A stretch of DNA of 64,000 nucleotides from positions 16,938,501-17,002,500 of the forward strand of contig OZ059896.1 in assembly GCA_964057225.1 (NCBI GenBank), in the 5' to 3' direction. Source of the DNA: Auanema rhodensis. Taxonomy: Eukaryota > Nematoda > Chromadorea > Rhabditida > Rhabditidae. The notes beneath the pieces are model-generated. The model had not been told where the DNA came from. It saw only the letters and a list, made by a program, of their open reading frames with translations, and ran no database searches. Position 1 is the stretch's first letter. Each line of letters opens with the position of its first letter. Positions 1 through 11,910 of this stretch are shown here, one piece after another. Position numbers and translations under genes: made by a program.

Positions 1-2801
1 TTCTCTGATCCAACCATATACTGGATGAAATACTCTCGTTCAACATGCCTTGAGGAGAATGAGGACGGCAAGACTAGAATAAGGAAAAGAACGTAAGCAT
101 GGGGACAAGAGAGAGAGAAAAAGGGAAAGGAAAAGAGAGAAAAGGGGGAATGAGTAGCATTTTGGCGTCTGAATACTCTTTTCAGCTACCATATTTCTCT
201 CAACTCGATCGATTCCCAATTTGCTTGACAGCCACAAAGCTTTTCCTACTCTTATGCACATAGTCTTGTCTTTCATTCCAACATTTTGAGTTTCAAATGC
301 GAACTTTTACTCACAAAGTGTAAATAAGGCTAAGGCTTTGCAAGCGGATTTCGAATATTCGGATCAGTCAATACGACAGTGTGTACAGGCACCCATTCCA
401 GAAAGGAAAAGCAAAAATTCAATAGGCTGTAGTGAGTAAAGCGTTGAGAAATTCAAGTCCACTCCAGCTTATTGAACCATTTTTGGTATCACGCTCTCAC
501 CTATTGATTACCGATAGAATTTAAGTGAAATCTTTTAAGTAATCAGTTACAGACAATACCATGAAATATAATTGGATTAAGAATATAAATAGTTAGATAT
601 TCTATAAAAAATAAAAAATAATAATTGATAGTAATAATCAATAAAATTTATCAAATATTCTGAACTATTACAAAAGTTTTTGCTTAATTACATAGTAGTC
701 GAAGACTTTTTTTTCTCAAATTTTCATTTTTTGACCAGATTTTCAATTTTTTTCAACTTATTTATTTGCCTTTTTTCTTAAATTCTTATTCATTTATCAA
801 AATTGATATAATCAATATCATTTATCGATTTTCAATATTTTTTGTTTTGATCAGTCTATATTCTATTGGATGGTCCCTGGTCATCCTGGCAATTCCATGG
901 TGAAAGCGGAGAGCCACGGCGATTGAATGCAGAGAGAGGAAGAAAGTAGGAGAAGGAAGCCTCGAGACCAGTTAGCCATCTATGGGGAATTGCCAAAGGC
1001 CGTCCGACCCGTCAAAGCATCGCCTCATCCATTTCGAACTAATCAATCTTTCTCACTATCGGACCGGGCGAGACACCAGACGTCAATGTGTCTTGAGCTG
1101 TGGTCTTCAGAAGATTGCTCAAAAATGGAAAGACAAAATAGACAAACAGCGTGAAGAAGAGGAGAAATAGAAAGATCAACTGAAGGAGAAAAGAGAGTGA
1201 CAGAGAGAAGAAAGGATTGAGAAGTAGGATAAGAGAGGAAAAACGAGAGATTGATTCCACAAAGAGATCATACATATATGCAGCTCGATAGGCAATTTGA
1301 TAGATAATAGATATACCACCAGAAATACAACGATTAAGGTTGAAGCACCGTTAAGCTTATTCATGAGCTCTCGGCAAGTTGGTTATGTCTTGTTCATTCT
1401 CTGTGTTTCACGTCATGTTTAAGCTCACAAATTGCCAAGAAAAAACCTTATATGACTGCTGTTTGTTCAGTAGAAATTTGAAGCAGTGGCTTTCTCTTTT
1501 TTCTTCTTTAGGAACTTGAGCTTCGAAGGTGCGAGATTTGCATTGCGACCTAAAGTCAGAATGGCTGGATATATTCAGAAGAAGAGAACATGAAAATGGG
1601 ATAAAAAGAAATCAGATTTTTGGTAGAAGTTTGGATAACAATGGCAATATATTGTATAAAACAGACATATGCAGATTTGAGAGATGAAAATGTGATAAAT
1701 TTAGAATTCGAATTTGTCATTCAGATTACGTCATGACGAATATTTTTTAAACTTAGAGAGAGGGAGAGAAAAGCTTCATATTTCAAGTTGCAACTCTCAT
1801 CTATTGTTTCATTTCTTCTTCTTCGACCATGTTCTATATCTTTAGACTTTACCCTCCCTTTGTAAGTATATGCTTTCCCTCTTTTTCTTACGCGCAAACC
1901 TCAAATCCATGTGATTATGGAGAGAAAAGAGCATTTAAGAGTTAGTAGGGTTAAGAAGAGAAGCACGGAAATATAAAGAGAGAAATAGAGAGAGAGGAAC
2001 AGTGAGATTCACTAAGAGAGAATGAGAGAGAACGATATAGCTAGATAAATATAGCTAGATAGATTACGAAAGACAGAGAGATTGAGATGAGTAGAGTAGG
2101 AGAGAAATTGGAAATGTAAGAGAACATGACGGACATCTGTACAGCATTTGTCATGCTTATTGTGAGTATTCTAATTATACAGAAGATCAATAGATAACCT
2201 CTTTAGCTATCTGTCAGTCCCTCTTTCAATCTTCATTCATTTCTTTTTCTCTTTCTCTTTTCTCTCTTTCTCTGCCTCCCACTCTTCCTATCTCTTTTTA
2301 TCTCTACATGTATTTCCATCTCTCTCCCTCTCTCTCTATCTCTCCCTCTCTCCTTCTTCTTGTGGTCTGTCTCATCATTCAAGCAGTATAATCTTTCTTG
2401 CCTTATATAGGATATAGTATACATTATGAAATAATATATAAATTAACGAGAATATAACTGAAAAGGGACGGCAGATAGTACCAGCTGCCCGTCAGAAAGA
2501 CAGTCGACAGATGGCTGATGGTTCTTGTTTTCAAACTGTTCATCAACTGCTTAGACTTATGTTACAACCCTACTATTTGTATCGTTGTGTCCCTCGTACT
2601 ATAGATAGGTTAGTAACAACACTTTCAATCTGTGAGCAATATAACTAATGAATCAAGATCAAACGTTACCGATTTGAAGAAATATATGTTAACTTGTTCA
2701 AAATTGAGTTACTTAGGAGTATATTTACATTTAAAAACTATTTTTGATTTCCAAACGTTTGAATTTTAGATAAAATGAAAGAAAAAACTTGCCAATCGTA
2801 C
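1..2801. other. Left-edge non-coding DNA, probably ONECUT intron
   Basis: No exon of the flanking ONECUT gene could be placed here. The gene on the right leaves a splice donor at 2801 and its homeodomain exon is not found, so this stretch is most simply the intron between the cut domain and the homeobox (an intron at this place is known from vertebrate ONECUT genes). It holds AT-rich DNA, GA-rich stretches at about 1150-1250 and 1930-2120, a CT-rich stretch at about 2230-2360, and a block with more G+C at about 870-1110 that could be a conserved non-coding element. No gene seen. Confidence 0.5.
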
Positions 2802-5800
2802 CTGCCATACGCAGTGCTGACATTCTCTGGAACTCTGGCTCTTCAAGCCACTTGGCCATTCTTCTAAACGTTTCCCTGCCACTTTTCAACTTAGACCACG
2901 GCTTAGGGTTGCGTAAGAGATCAGACAGTGTTCCTTGTGACCTGGAATAAGTGTTTTTGATTTTATTAGCAATTGACATGTATTAGCTTTGAATCATGGA
3001 GATGGTTATAACCTTTGTTAGGAATATTCATCTCAGTTACTTATTCTTTCCCCTCACTTATAATCTCTTTCTTATTCCTATTAATCTTTTTCCTAATACT
3101 TTTGACTTTTCTTATTGTTTCTTAACAACAATGTTTCTATTTCAATCTTTAGCGTTAAAACAATATGATTTCCTATGGAAGGCAAAAGGAAGACATTAAA
3201 ATGAAGCCAATTCAGTAGACATGGCCATCTACATGCTTCTCTTTCTTTATCTTGAACCATCACTGCAGTTTTTCCTTTCTTTTTCGTTTCTTTGAAAAAG
3301 GCTTTTACCCTCCTCATCTTATATCTTCATAGTTCGAGCAAATATGGAACAGATGTTCAACCTTTATGCTTTTTCTTTTTTTCCGGCTTCTCAAAGATAT
3401 AACTAGAAATACAAGTCAACATCCAAGAGAATCTTCTGAAGGCTTAGCCTGTCTCCAGGCATACGACGTGGTGCTAATGTGTTTTAGAGCAATCAGAACC
3501 CGATGACGGCAGACGGACTCACACAATTTGGTAGGCGCCATTCTTCCATAATCAGGTTAGATGGTCTAACGACTACGGACGATGACAACGACGAAGATAG
3601 AACGACGGCGATAAGCACCAGGGGTGATGATGACAATGATGATGATGATGATGATGAGGCATGTACATACATGGGAGGCTTCAGAGTGTATGGCTACAAC
3701 CACGATGAAAGCAAGCTGCTGTTCATACATATCTCGTTGAAATGAGTTATTACACCTCGCCTTTTTTGTGGTCATCCTAATACTATCTACATCTTTAAAT
3801 AGCTTACTACTCATTTAATTTAGTCAGAAAGTAGATAGATTATACGAAGAAAAACAAAGAAAATAAATCTGTAAACAACATTGATATCCAAAATATATGA
3901 TATATGAACATACTAAATATCTTTCTAACGACACATCATACATCATTTCTTTCAAAAACAATTCTCGTACTCAACAGCTCAAACATTTAAAGAATAAAAG
4001 ATTTACCTGCACAAAACACGTTGAGCGAATATGGCTTGTGGGATTGAATATCTCTTGAGCTCAGCGGATATCTTTTGAGCAAGGTCCTGTAATGAAATTC
4101 TCCTTAAACTAGCCGTGAATTATGATAGTAGATACCCTGGTGTTCAATTCCTCTCCATCATCTAAATCATCCCCATCTAAGCTTCCATTAAGAAGAGGTG
4201 AATCCTTCTTCGATGACGGTGACTGATTAAGCAATCCAATATCATCTGAATCACAATCGCCATTGACATAGCCATTATAGAAACAATCTTTTTCCATCTT
4301 GGGTGATCTGCAAGTATATACAGTATAAAGCTAGAAAAATTAATTATTTCGTCAGGTTAGATGTGCTTGACTTCATTTCCTGTGTCATCGTCAGTCAAAC
4401 GATTCAAACAACTCTGCATTCACATTTCAAATTGTGCATAATCGGTTAGCAATTTAGCGAAAGCAAAGTAGAACTAAAGAAAGGGAGAACAAATTATTTG
4501 TACTTTGTCTCAAGAAATACTTTTCCAAAAAAAGTGAGAAATATCTTACAACGGGAAGAATAATGTTGTTTATTGCTCAATGAAAACTGAACTTACCGTA
4601 ATTCTAAGCTATTATACGATGGCCCATAGCTAGCTGGAGAGAATGGATTATCAGAGCTATGTGATTGAGGATCATTTTGACCTGAAATTCATGAAAATAA
4701 AGCTAATTTGGGCCTCATGTTGTTTTCTCGAAGCAGAATTCAAGGATTGATGCGTTAGTAATGATGATGTTTCTCTTATTTCCTCATTAACTGCTATATT
4801 CTTCAGAATATATTTCATTCATCAACATGAGACAAGACTTCGTTTCTGCTTATAGCATGAACAATCAAATGAATAACTCTCCGTTGAGTCCCCCTTTTAG
4901 CATTTCCGTCATCTCCTTATTTGCCAAACTGGGAAGGAGGGTTAACTGACAGAAGGAAGACGAGAAGTCGAAACTGAGTATGAGAACGAGATAGATAGTA
5001 GTAATAAAAGAGAGAGATAGAGAGAGAGAGAGAGAGATAGAGAGAAAGAAACAGAGAAAGAAGAGTCTTCTGCAGGTTCAAGCCGAAATACTGACTGACG
5101 GAAAAGGAAAAGAAACTGGAGACGACACTATTTACAGATATTCATTCAGTGTATGTGAGAATAATAGAATCATATAATTTTCATTCACTGATGATTCATT
5201 TGAATTGTCATTTTCAATTTTTTTTTTTGAAAAAAAAGGATGAAACATCATGTATCTTATGCTGTTTTATGTTCTTCATTCACTCCCTTCTTTCTTTCTT
5301 TTTTTCTTTTCTGACCTCCCCTATGATATAATTACAAAGCTTGAAAGAAGATGATGAGCGGCGAAGCAGTATCCAACGTTTTTTAAGAAAAAAATGCAGA
5401 AACCAATCCCTAACTCTTTTCTTTATTGCCAAAACGATTTTAAGAATTGAAGTAAGGACAACTTGTATTATTCCTTGTCTTTAAGATTGTTTTTATAATA
5501 TAAATACAGTAGTATTCTAACTATTCATACTTCTTCTACTGATTCTAGTAGTAGTAGTAGTAGTTATTCTTGTTAAACCTGTATTTGCAGAAACACTATA
5601 GCATGAAAGCTGAAGCAATATTCCATTGGTAGTGGGAATATATGGAATACGAGTAGCAACATGTATATGATGATCAAGTGAATTGTTCAGAAAATATTGA
5701 AATTGAAAAGAGAACGAAGTGCATATTAGGATTGAAAAATTATAATAAATGAGAGAATATGAAAGATGTTTTGATAGCTTTTGTTAAAAAAGGAAAATTA

Positions 5801-8060
5801 AGCAAAAAATTATCAAATAAAATGAAATCCATACCTCCAGGTGAATCCGGATCATCCTCAGCCTTGAGATCATACTCATACTTGATATTAGCTGGATTAT
5901 AAGAGTTATATGTTGATTGATTTGATGGTTGGAAGAAATAACTGAAATAAAAAAAATGTAAAAAGATATTCATTTACTATATATACTATATGTACATTAT
6001 ATGGATATTGATTGACTTTAATATATTTGATGGTTATTTTTGTTTATCAGACAGATAGTAATTAAGACTTACTTGCTGTCTTGCGATCTCGAATCTCGAC
6101 CAGGTGAGATACTAGAACGTCGGTACTTGTCGGAACCACCGTTCGAAGTAACAGTTGAGATAGGGGGTAAGGGTTGCAAAGGCTGAATAGCCGTCAAAGT
6201 TGCATAGTTGTTTGAGAAACTGGAAAATTTGAGATTTTCAAAAAAAGCTTTATATAACCTAAGTTTTAAGCTTTAAGCTTATTATAAGGGGAGCAGCGGC
6301 TTAAACAGAAAGGAAAAAATAGTCCTTTTATTTTTTTTGAAAGCATTTTTTGACTGCACATACAGCAGACACATAGACAGGCACACGGATATACACACAA
6401 ATTACACGTTAAAACAGCCACATATATGGTGAGAACAGGATAGAACTTAAAGCTTGAAGCGTTAGCTATGCTATTTATAGCATGAAAAGTATACGGAAAT
6501 TAACAGAAAGGATAAATAATCAGATGAAATTATATTAGATACCTGTACAATTGAGAATACATATCCTTTATAAGCTTAAACAGTTTTACAATGAACTGGA
6601 AGCCTGTTTTATGCTTCTCTCCGGAAATATCTGATGTTAGCTCTGAACCACAAAGATAGAGCTTTACGCAGTCAACGGATTTTAGTTTTAGAAATAGACA
6701 GTTGTAAAAGAAGAAGATAAAGGAGAACGGAAGACTGAAGCTTCGAGAATAAAAAAAAGCTAGATAGAGTTAGTTGAGCACGTCGTAGTATCCGCCCGAA
6801 AGAAAAAAAGAAAGGGAGGGGAGGCACTGAACGTTTTGGGTGGTCTGCAGCTAGTTTGAGCTTTGACACAATCAGATCCAGAATTGGCTAGTTGACTGAC
6901 TGACTGATTCAGATTGTCAATTTGCTAACTGGGCTCAGCGACGATTTGAAATGAAATGAGAAATAGATTTAGAAAACTAAAAACAGAAGAATTAGAATAG
7001 CGTCGAATTTTTTTGAGCACAGAAGTTTGAAGTTGAGAAGTGCCTTTTGGTTTTATTTTCGTTTCTATGAGCTGAATCAACCCTTTTTAGGCGTTTTTCT
7101 TGCGAAATGATGGGCTGTTCTTGATGGGGTGGAGTTAGGGAGATGGCTATGAGGAAAGAAGATGAAGAGAATGTAGACAAGCATAAAGGGTGGGTGGCTA
7201 CTGGTCTACTAAAGAGTATAGAGAGAGAAAGAAGGAGAATGAGGAAGAGAGAATGAAAAGAAAAAGGGTCAGTTCAAGGCAATGGCAAAACGGCATGAAA
7301 AGAGGGAGAAAGAATGGAATGAGAAATAGGAACAAGCAATGCTTGAGATAGTTGTCAGAAATTATCTCGCAGATTGTCCGTTATTTCATAGAAAGCCTGT
7401 CTAGATAAAAAATATATGAATGATAGCTTCTCGTCAATGTTTCAAAAGAAGCAAAAGGAGAGGTGTAAGAGAAAAAGATGTAAAAGAGATTAGAAAAGGA
7501 GAAAAGAAGAAAAGGAAAAATGTGTTTTTTTTTGGCTTATTCCTCTTTCCTTGATGCTACCAATCAAGCATCTGAATCAGGAAGACGAATCAAAGCACAT
7601 CGGACTGATAATGATGTTGAAATATGGATGAAGCATCTGATGTCAGTAGATAGAGGGCAATATAGGCAATGAAAAAGAAAAAAAGAAAAAATAGAGAGAA
7701 GATAGAGAGATAGAGAGAGCATTCAAAAGACATTTTCACACAAATTCAACGTGGATATGTGACCATCAGTATACATGAATATGCTACAAATAGTTTTCCG
7801 AATCATCATGATGCTATATATATACAGTTAAATGTTTGTATGGCTGAAGGTTTATGATTTATTTAAGAAATAGATTTTTGATTTTGTGGGGGAAAAAGAC
7901 TCAGAACAACAATTGTTTGACTAGTTTTCAATTTTTAGTATTTAAATTAATTAGTCTTCTAATTTCCTAGCTTGTCTGCATAAAATGACCGGAAAGGCTG
8001 TGTGGGTCTTGGAACTTGATGTTTCTCCTTCTCTTTTTATTCTTTTCTTACTCATTCGCT

Positions 8061-8096
<36 letters not shown>

Positions 8097-9333
8097 TCTC
8101 TCCATCCTTGTCTCTCTCTCACATATGCACATGTATATATACAGGGTTTTGTGGCCTTGTCTCTTCATGCTTAGCTCACTCGAATTAAAGACAGAGCTGA
8201 ACGAAACAAACGATCTCCCTGATGAGATGAAGAAGGCGATGTCTTCTGTCTTTGCAGCTTTTTGAATAGATCATGATCATATCTCGAAAGCATCTGCACT
8301 TAAAGCCATACTATTTTTGTCTCAGGAGGCTAATATGTATTCGTTCACTCTCACTTTCAACATATTTTTTGATGACAAACTAAATATATTTTGAATATCG
8401 TAATGATAAGAAAAAGAATAAGAACATGATGATGAGGATAATGACATTGATAATAGAAATTGACGTGAATGATGTAGAAAAACATAATGATCATCAGAAT
8501 ATTTAATCGTTTAACAAAGAAATATTTATATAAACGATTATATATATATATGCTCGTATATCATAATAATATTATATTATTATATTCAAATGTGTTCGAA
8601 TATATAGAAAAATCATTGATAGAAAAAGATTTTTTTGATACAAAAGGCAAAAATATGAATCATAGTGGCTAGAGAGACCGTCGCAAAAAAATTAGCACTC
8701 TCAGAATAGATAGATTGTTCGTAATACTTTTTTCTTCTTCTTGTATTTTGATTATTCTCACCCATATACACATATCTTTATCTTTATATGTATATATTTA
8801 TGAGAAAACGAGAGTTTGAATGGGTGAGAGAAGTGAGAGGGAGAGAGAGAAAGAGAGTGAGAAAGAGAGTGAGAGAGAGAAGAGAAGTGGTAGTTGGTAG
8901 ATGGCAGGGAAAAACGAGAATAAGGATGGAAGTCAGATTGATGGTCCGAGAATCCCATAAATGGCTAGGTCTTCTAATAATTTCCTTGTTCTCCTCTCTT
9001 TTCTATTTCAAGAGCTATTTATTTTGTCTTATTCTCTTTCTGAGTCTGTCTCTCTCTCTTTCTCTCTTAATCTATCCTTTTCATTCATTTGACTCAATAC
9101 AAGATTAGCATATTCTTACAGAAATCTGTTCGTCTTCTTTATCTTATTAATTAATTATCTAATTTCTAATTAGATGATCATTTTGAATGAAAAACAAAGA
9201 AAATGAGATCTTTTGCTCATTTCACTCACAAGGTGGTTCCCATATTTCAGACTTTGGCTATTTAGAAAACAACCTTCGGTTGGAGCTCGTGCCACCCTCT
9301 GACTACGGCTGTTGAGTTGAAAACTTTTATCTT

Positions 9334-9376
<43 letters not shown>

Positions 9377-11910
9377 TTTCTCTCTCTCTTGTCTACATAC
9401 GGTGAAAAATGACCAAAAAAAGGAAAAGAATTCGAGCAGAATGATAATCTTCAGGTTTTCTTCAACAGCTTGTGCAACTTCAAGTCCAGGTTTTTTGTTT
9501 GTTTCTTTGACATTAGACGGAATAGAGGTAGTTTGAGTAACTGAATGAATGGTGTTCTGGATGTCGGTGGTTGACTGGTTGGCAGGAAACATACTGCTGC
9601 TACGATGCTTCAAGGCATGGTTAAACATGCTATAGCTGTTGGTTTCAATTGATGAAGACGACAGTCGTTGCTCTTCGTCGTCAGTCGTCATAAGAATAGT
9701 TTTTACATGCACTTTCAATGTAGAGATGACTCGTAAACGTTGAAATTTAAAATGAAAAATGAGTTATATGGCTCATAAATCGATTAAATATAAAGTTTTT
9801 TTCTGATGAAAATAGACAAACAAATGAGCAAAAAAAAGGTAAATTTGTCTCTTTCAAATATGTACTTTGACATTTTGAAATTAGAGGAAGAGTCAAGGAA
9901 AATTTGCAAAGGATTGTTGAAGAAACGTTTTGCTATGTATGCATGCGTGTAAAAAGAGCCAAGATCACAGATTGCAGCTCAACTTCATTCAGGTTTTGCA
10001 AAATTTCAAATAATGCTCTAACTTGTTTCATCGTATGATTTTCAAGAAACTATACTAATTAGCTAAATATTCGTTTTAAGCTTTCAATTTGTCCTTTCTA
10101 TATTTATAAATAGGAACGAAACATAGGTGAGCAAAAGCTGTGAATATAACAGGATTTTCAAAAGCTGTTAGTTCAGAAAGCCGTTTCCTAAGCAACAAGG
10201 TATGTTATGGTCAACGACTTCATAAGCTATTCACGTCACGTACAAATGATTCTTTTTTCTTTTTTACAAAATATATATATATATATTCTATTTAATAATA
10301 AATATATTAATTGGATTTTAATTGAAAATACTCATTGACTAAAAACATTTTTTTAAATATAAAAATTTTAAAAATGATAAGAAATATACTTCAAAAATCA
10401 AATTTATATCAGTTTAAGCCTTTCACTGCTAAACTTAAGATTGAAAACAGCCGGTAGTCTAGCACTACAGCACCTTTTCATAGTTTATTGAACCAAAAAA
10501 AAACAGTTATATGTGCACGAAATTGACGTTCAGATCGTGATTATCTGTCTACTACATGTATATTTCATCAAACTAGCTTTATGAATTGGAGTAGCTACAA
10601 GGTTAAACTGTCTGGCCTATCTCTTGATCAGAGCGTATTTCCATAATTGGTCTTGACCAACACGCCAGCATCCGTCTACTTTCTCTGTGTTCCGTCTAGG
10701 GGCCACAGGCAGGCTTGGTCGTATGGCCCCGAATGACATATGGTTCCTCAAGCGGCAAGCACCGGTCGGCCATGGCACACATGCACACAGCAGCCCTCAC
10801 AAGCCACGAGTGAACGAGAATGTTTAAGAGCGATGAGGAGTAGAATCATCATCCTACATACACACGAGAGCATAGATGGCTTTAGATTGAGGTAAAGTAG
10901 TCAGATATTCCGGATTTGAAATAATTTTTGTGAAAATGAAAAAAGAAAAACGTCATTTTTCAAAGGAAATTGTGGCATCAACATGCGAGACAGTGACTTA
11001 TCGGCAGGATTTAAACAATTTTTGTTTTAAATGTTTAATAGAAATAAGTTGTTTTAGCAAAGTGAAAAGCTTCTAAAATTCCAAATATACATGAATGTAT
11101 ATATCTGTAGCTATATTTCTCACTAATTCATGATCAGAAAAGTATCTTATGAAATAGGAAATGTAAACAACATATACATATAGCTAGGATCTATCTTAAG
11201 TCATGATTGGATGAATGCTGATTTTTGATTTTAAATTTGGTGAACATATAGAAAAAAACTAATTTTCCTGTTAGATTGAGCTTGAGAGAAACTGGGAAAT
11301 ATGGATTTTAAACTGTTTAAGCTTCAATATATTTCTACTTTTAGAAGTTATATCGTTAGGTTAGCATCACAAGACACACGTTACATGAACAACCACAATA
11401 GCACAATCTACATTTCTTATATATCATACATATATGATATATAAGGAAGAAAGTTAAAAGATGTCGAGATAGATAGGGTGAATCAGAAAAAAGTTATTCT
11501 TTGCAAAATTGTGAAAATGGGCAAAACTGTTCAGCAGCAGAAGATTTGAAATATAATTCATTCTTCTTTGCAAGCTTTAGGTAGAGATCCAACAACAACA
11601 AATACAGCAAAAACGTCAATTTAAGTAGCGATAGATAGAGAATATAACTTGTGACTTACCCGTAAATGGTGGCAGCGTGTGGACTACCACGGTGATGTGT
11701 TCCACGGCCTCCAGATCCGTTAGGTCCTGCATACTCCAAGAACTCTACATCGACATTGTGAGGACTTGAGCTACCGTGTGGACTGGTCTGTGCTGGATGT
11801 GGGCTCGATAAACGACGTCCTAGATGGTGTAACGGACTGCTTAACGCTGCGCTAAGAAGAGGATCCGCAGCCAGCGACGGACCAGCGCCACCGCTCTCCA
11901 AGGCCTCCAT
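2802..11910 (-). CDS. ONECUT: ONECUT (HNF6-type) cut-homeodomain transcription factor, 3' end missing
   Basis: Nuclear DNA-binding regulator. Exons on the minus strand: 11910-11660, 6219-6073, 5941-5835, 4681-4597, 4307-4136, 4086-4007, 2941-2802. All phases agree and give 327 residues before the edge. The second exon encodes NYATLTAIQPLQPLPPIST, the signature upstream motif of the ONECUT family. The last three exons encode the cut domain: EELNTR, then DLAQKISAELKRYSIPQAIF, AQRVLCR, SQGTLSDLLRNPKPWSKL and EPEFQRMSALRMA, nearly identical to HNF6. The N-terminus MEAL is short and Gly/Ser/Pro-rich. The homeodomain must lie left of base 1. Intron 1 is about 5.4 kb, far longer than any other intron here. 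The start at 11910 is the first Met giving a phase-2 junction to exon 2, but an alternative first exon is possible. Confidence 0.92.
3635..3658. repeat. (GAT)n trinucleotide repeat
   Basis: Run of about seven GAT/ATG units inside a ONECUT intron, preceded by further imperfect GAC/GAT repeats from about 3575. Confidence 0.8.
5010..5049. repeat. (GA)n microsatellite in a ONECUT intron
   Basis: Imperfect GA/GATA run inside the intron between the exons at 4681 and 5835. One of many purine tracts in this half of the window. Confidence 0.85.
8063..8094. repeat. (CT)n microsatellite
   Basis: Near-perfect CT dinucleotide run inside ONECUT intron 1. Confidence 0.9.
9331..9389. repeat. (CT)n microsatellite
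   Basis: CT run broken by two short T runs, inside ONECUT intron 1. It creates the spurious Arg/Glu-alternating open frame on the minus strand. Confidence 0.9.

Larger units (their letters stand above)
6220..11659 (-). other. Large intron 1 of the ONECUT gene
   Basis: About 5.4 kb without a recognised exon, holding CT/GA microsatellites (8063-8094, 9331-9389), AT-rich DNA, a 13-base inverted repeat at 11416-11445 and a G+C-rich block at about 10660-10830. A minus-strand open frame at 9718-9440 has a Ser/Thr/Asn-rich composition (for example TTDDEEQRLSSSSIETNSY) that would suit a transcription-factor exon, but I see no donor in the phase needed to join exon 2. It is therefore listed as unproven. 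Long intron 1 sequences of developmental regulators often hold enhancers; that is inference. Confidence 0.55.

Noticed and set aside
927-1170. Overlapping plus-strand open frames near the left edge
   Set aside because: Short, overlapping in two frames, no domain; probably intronic DNA of the ONECUT gene.
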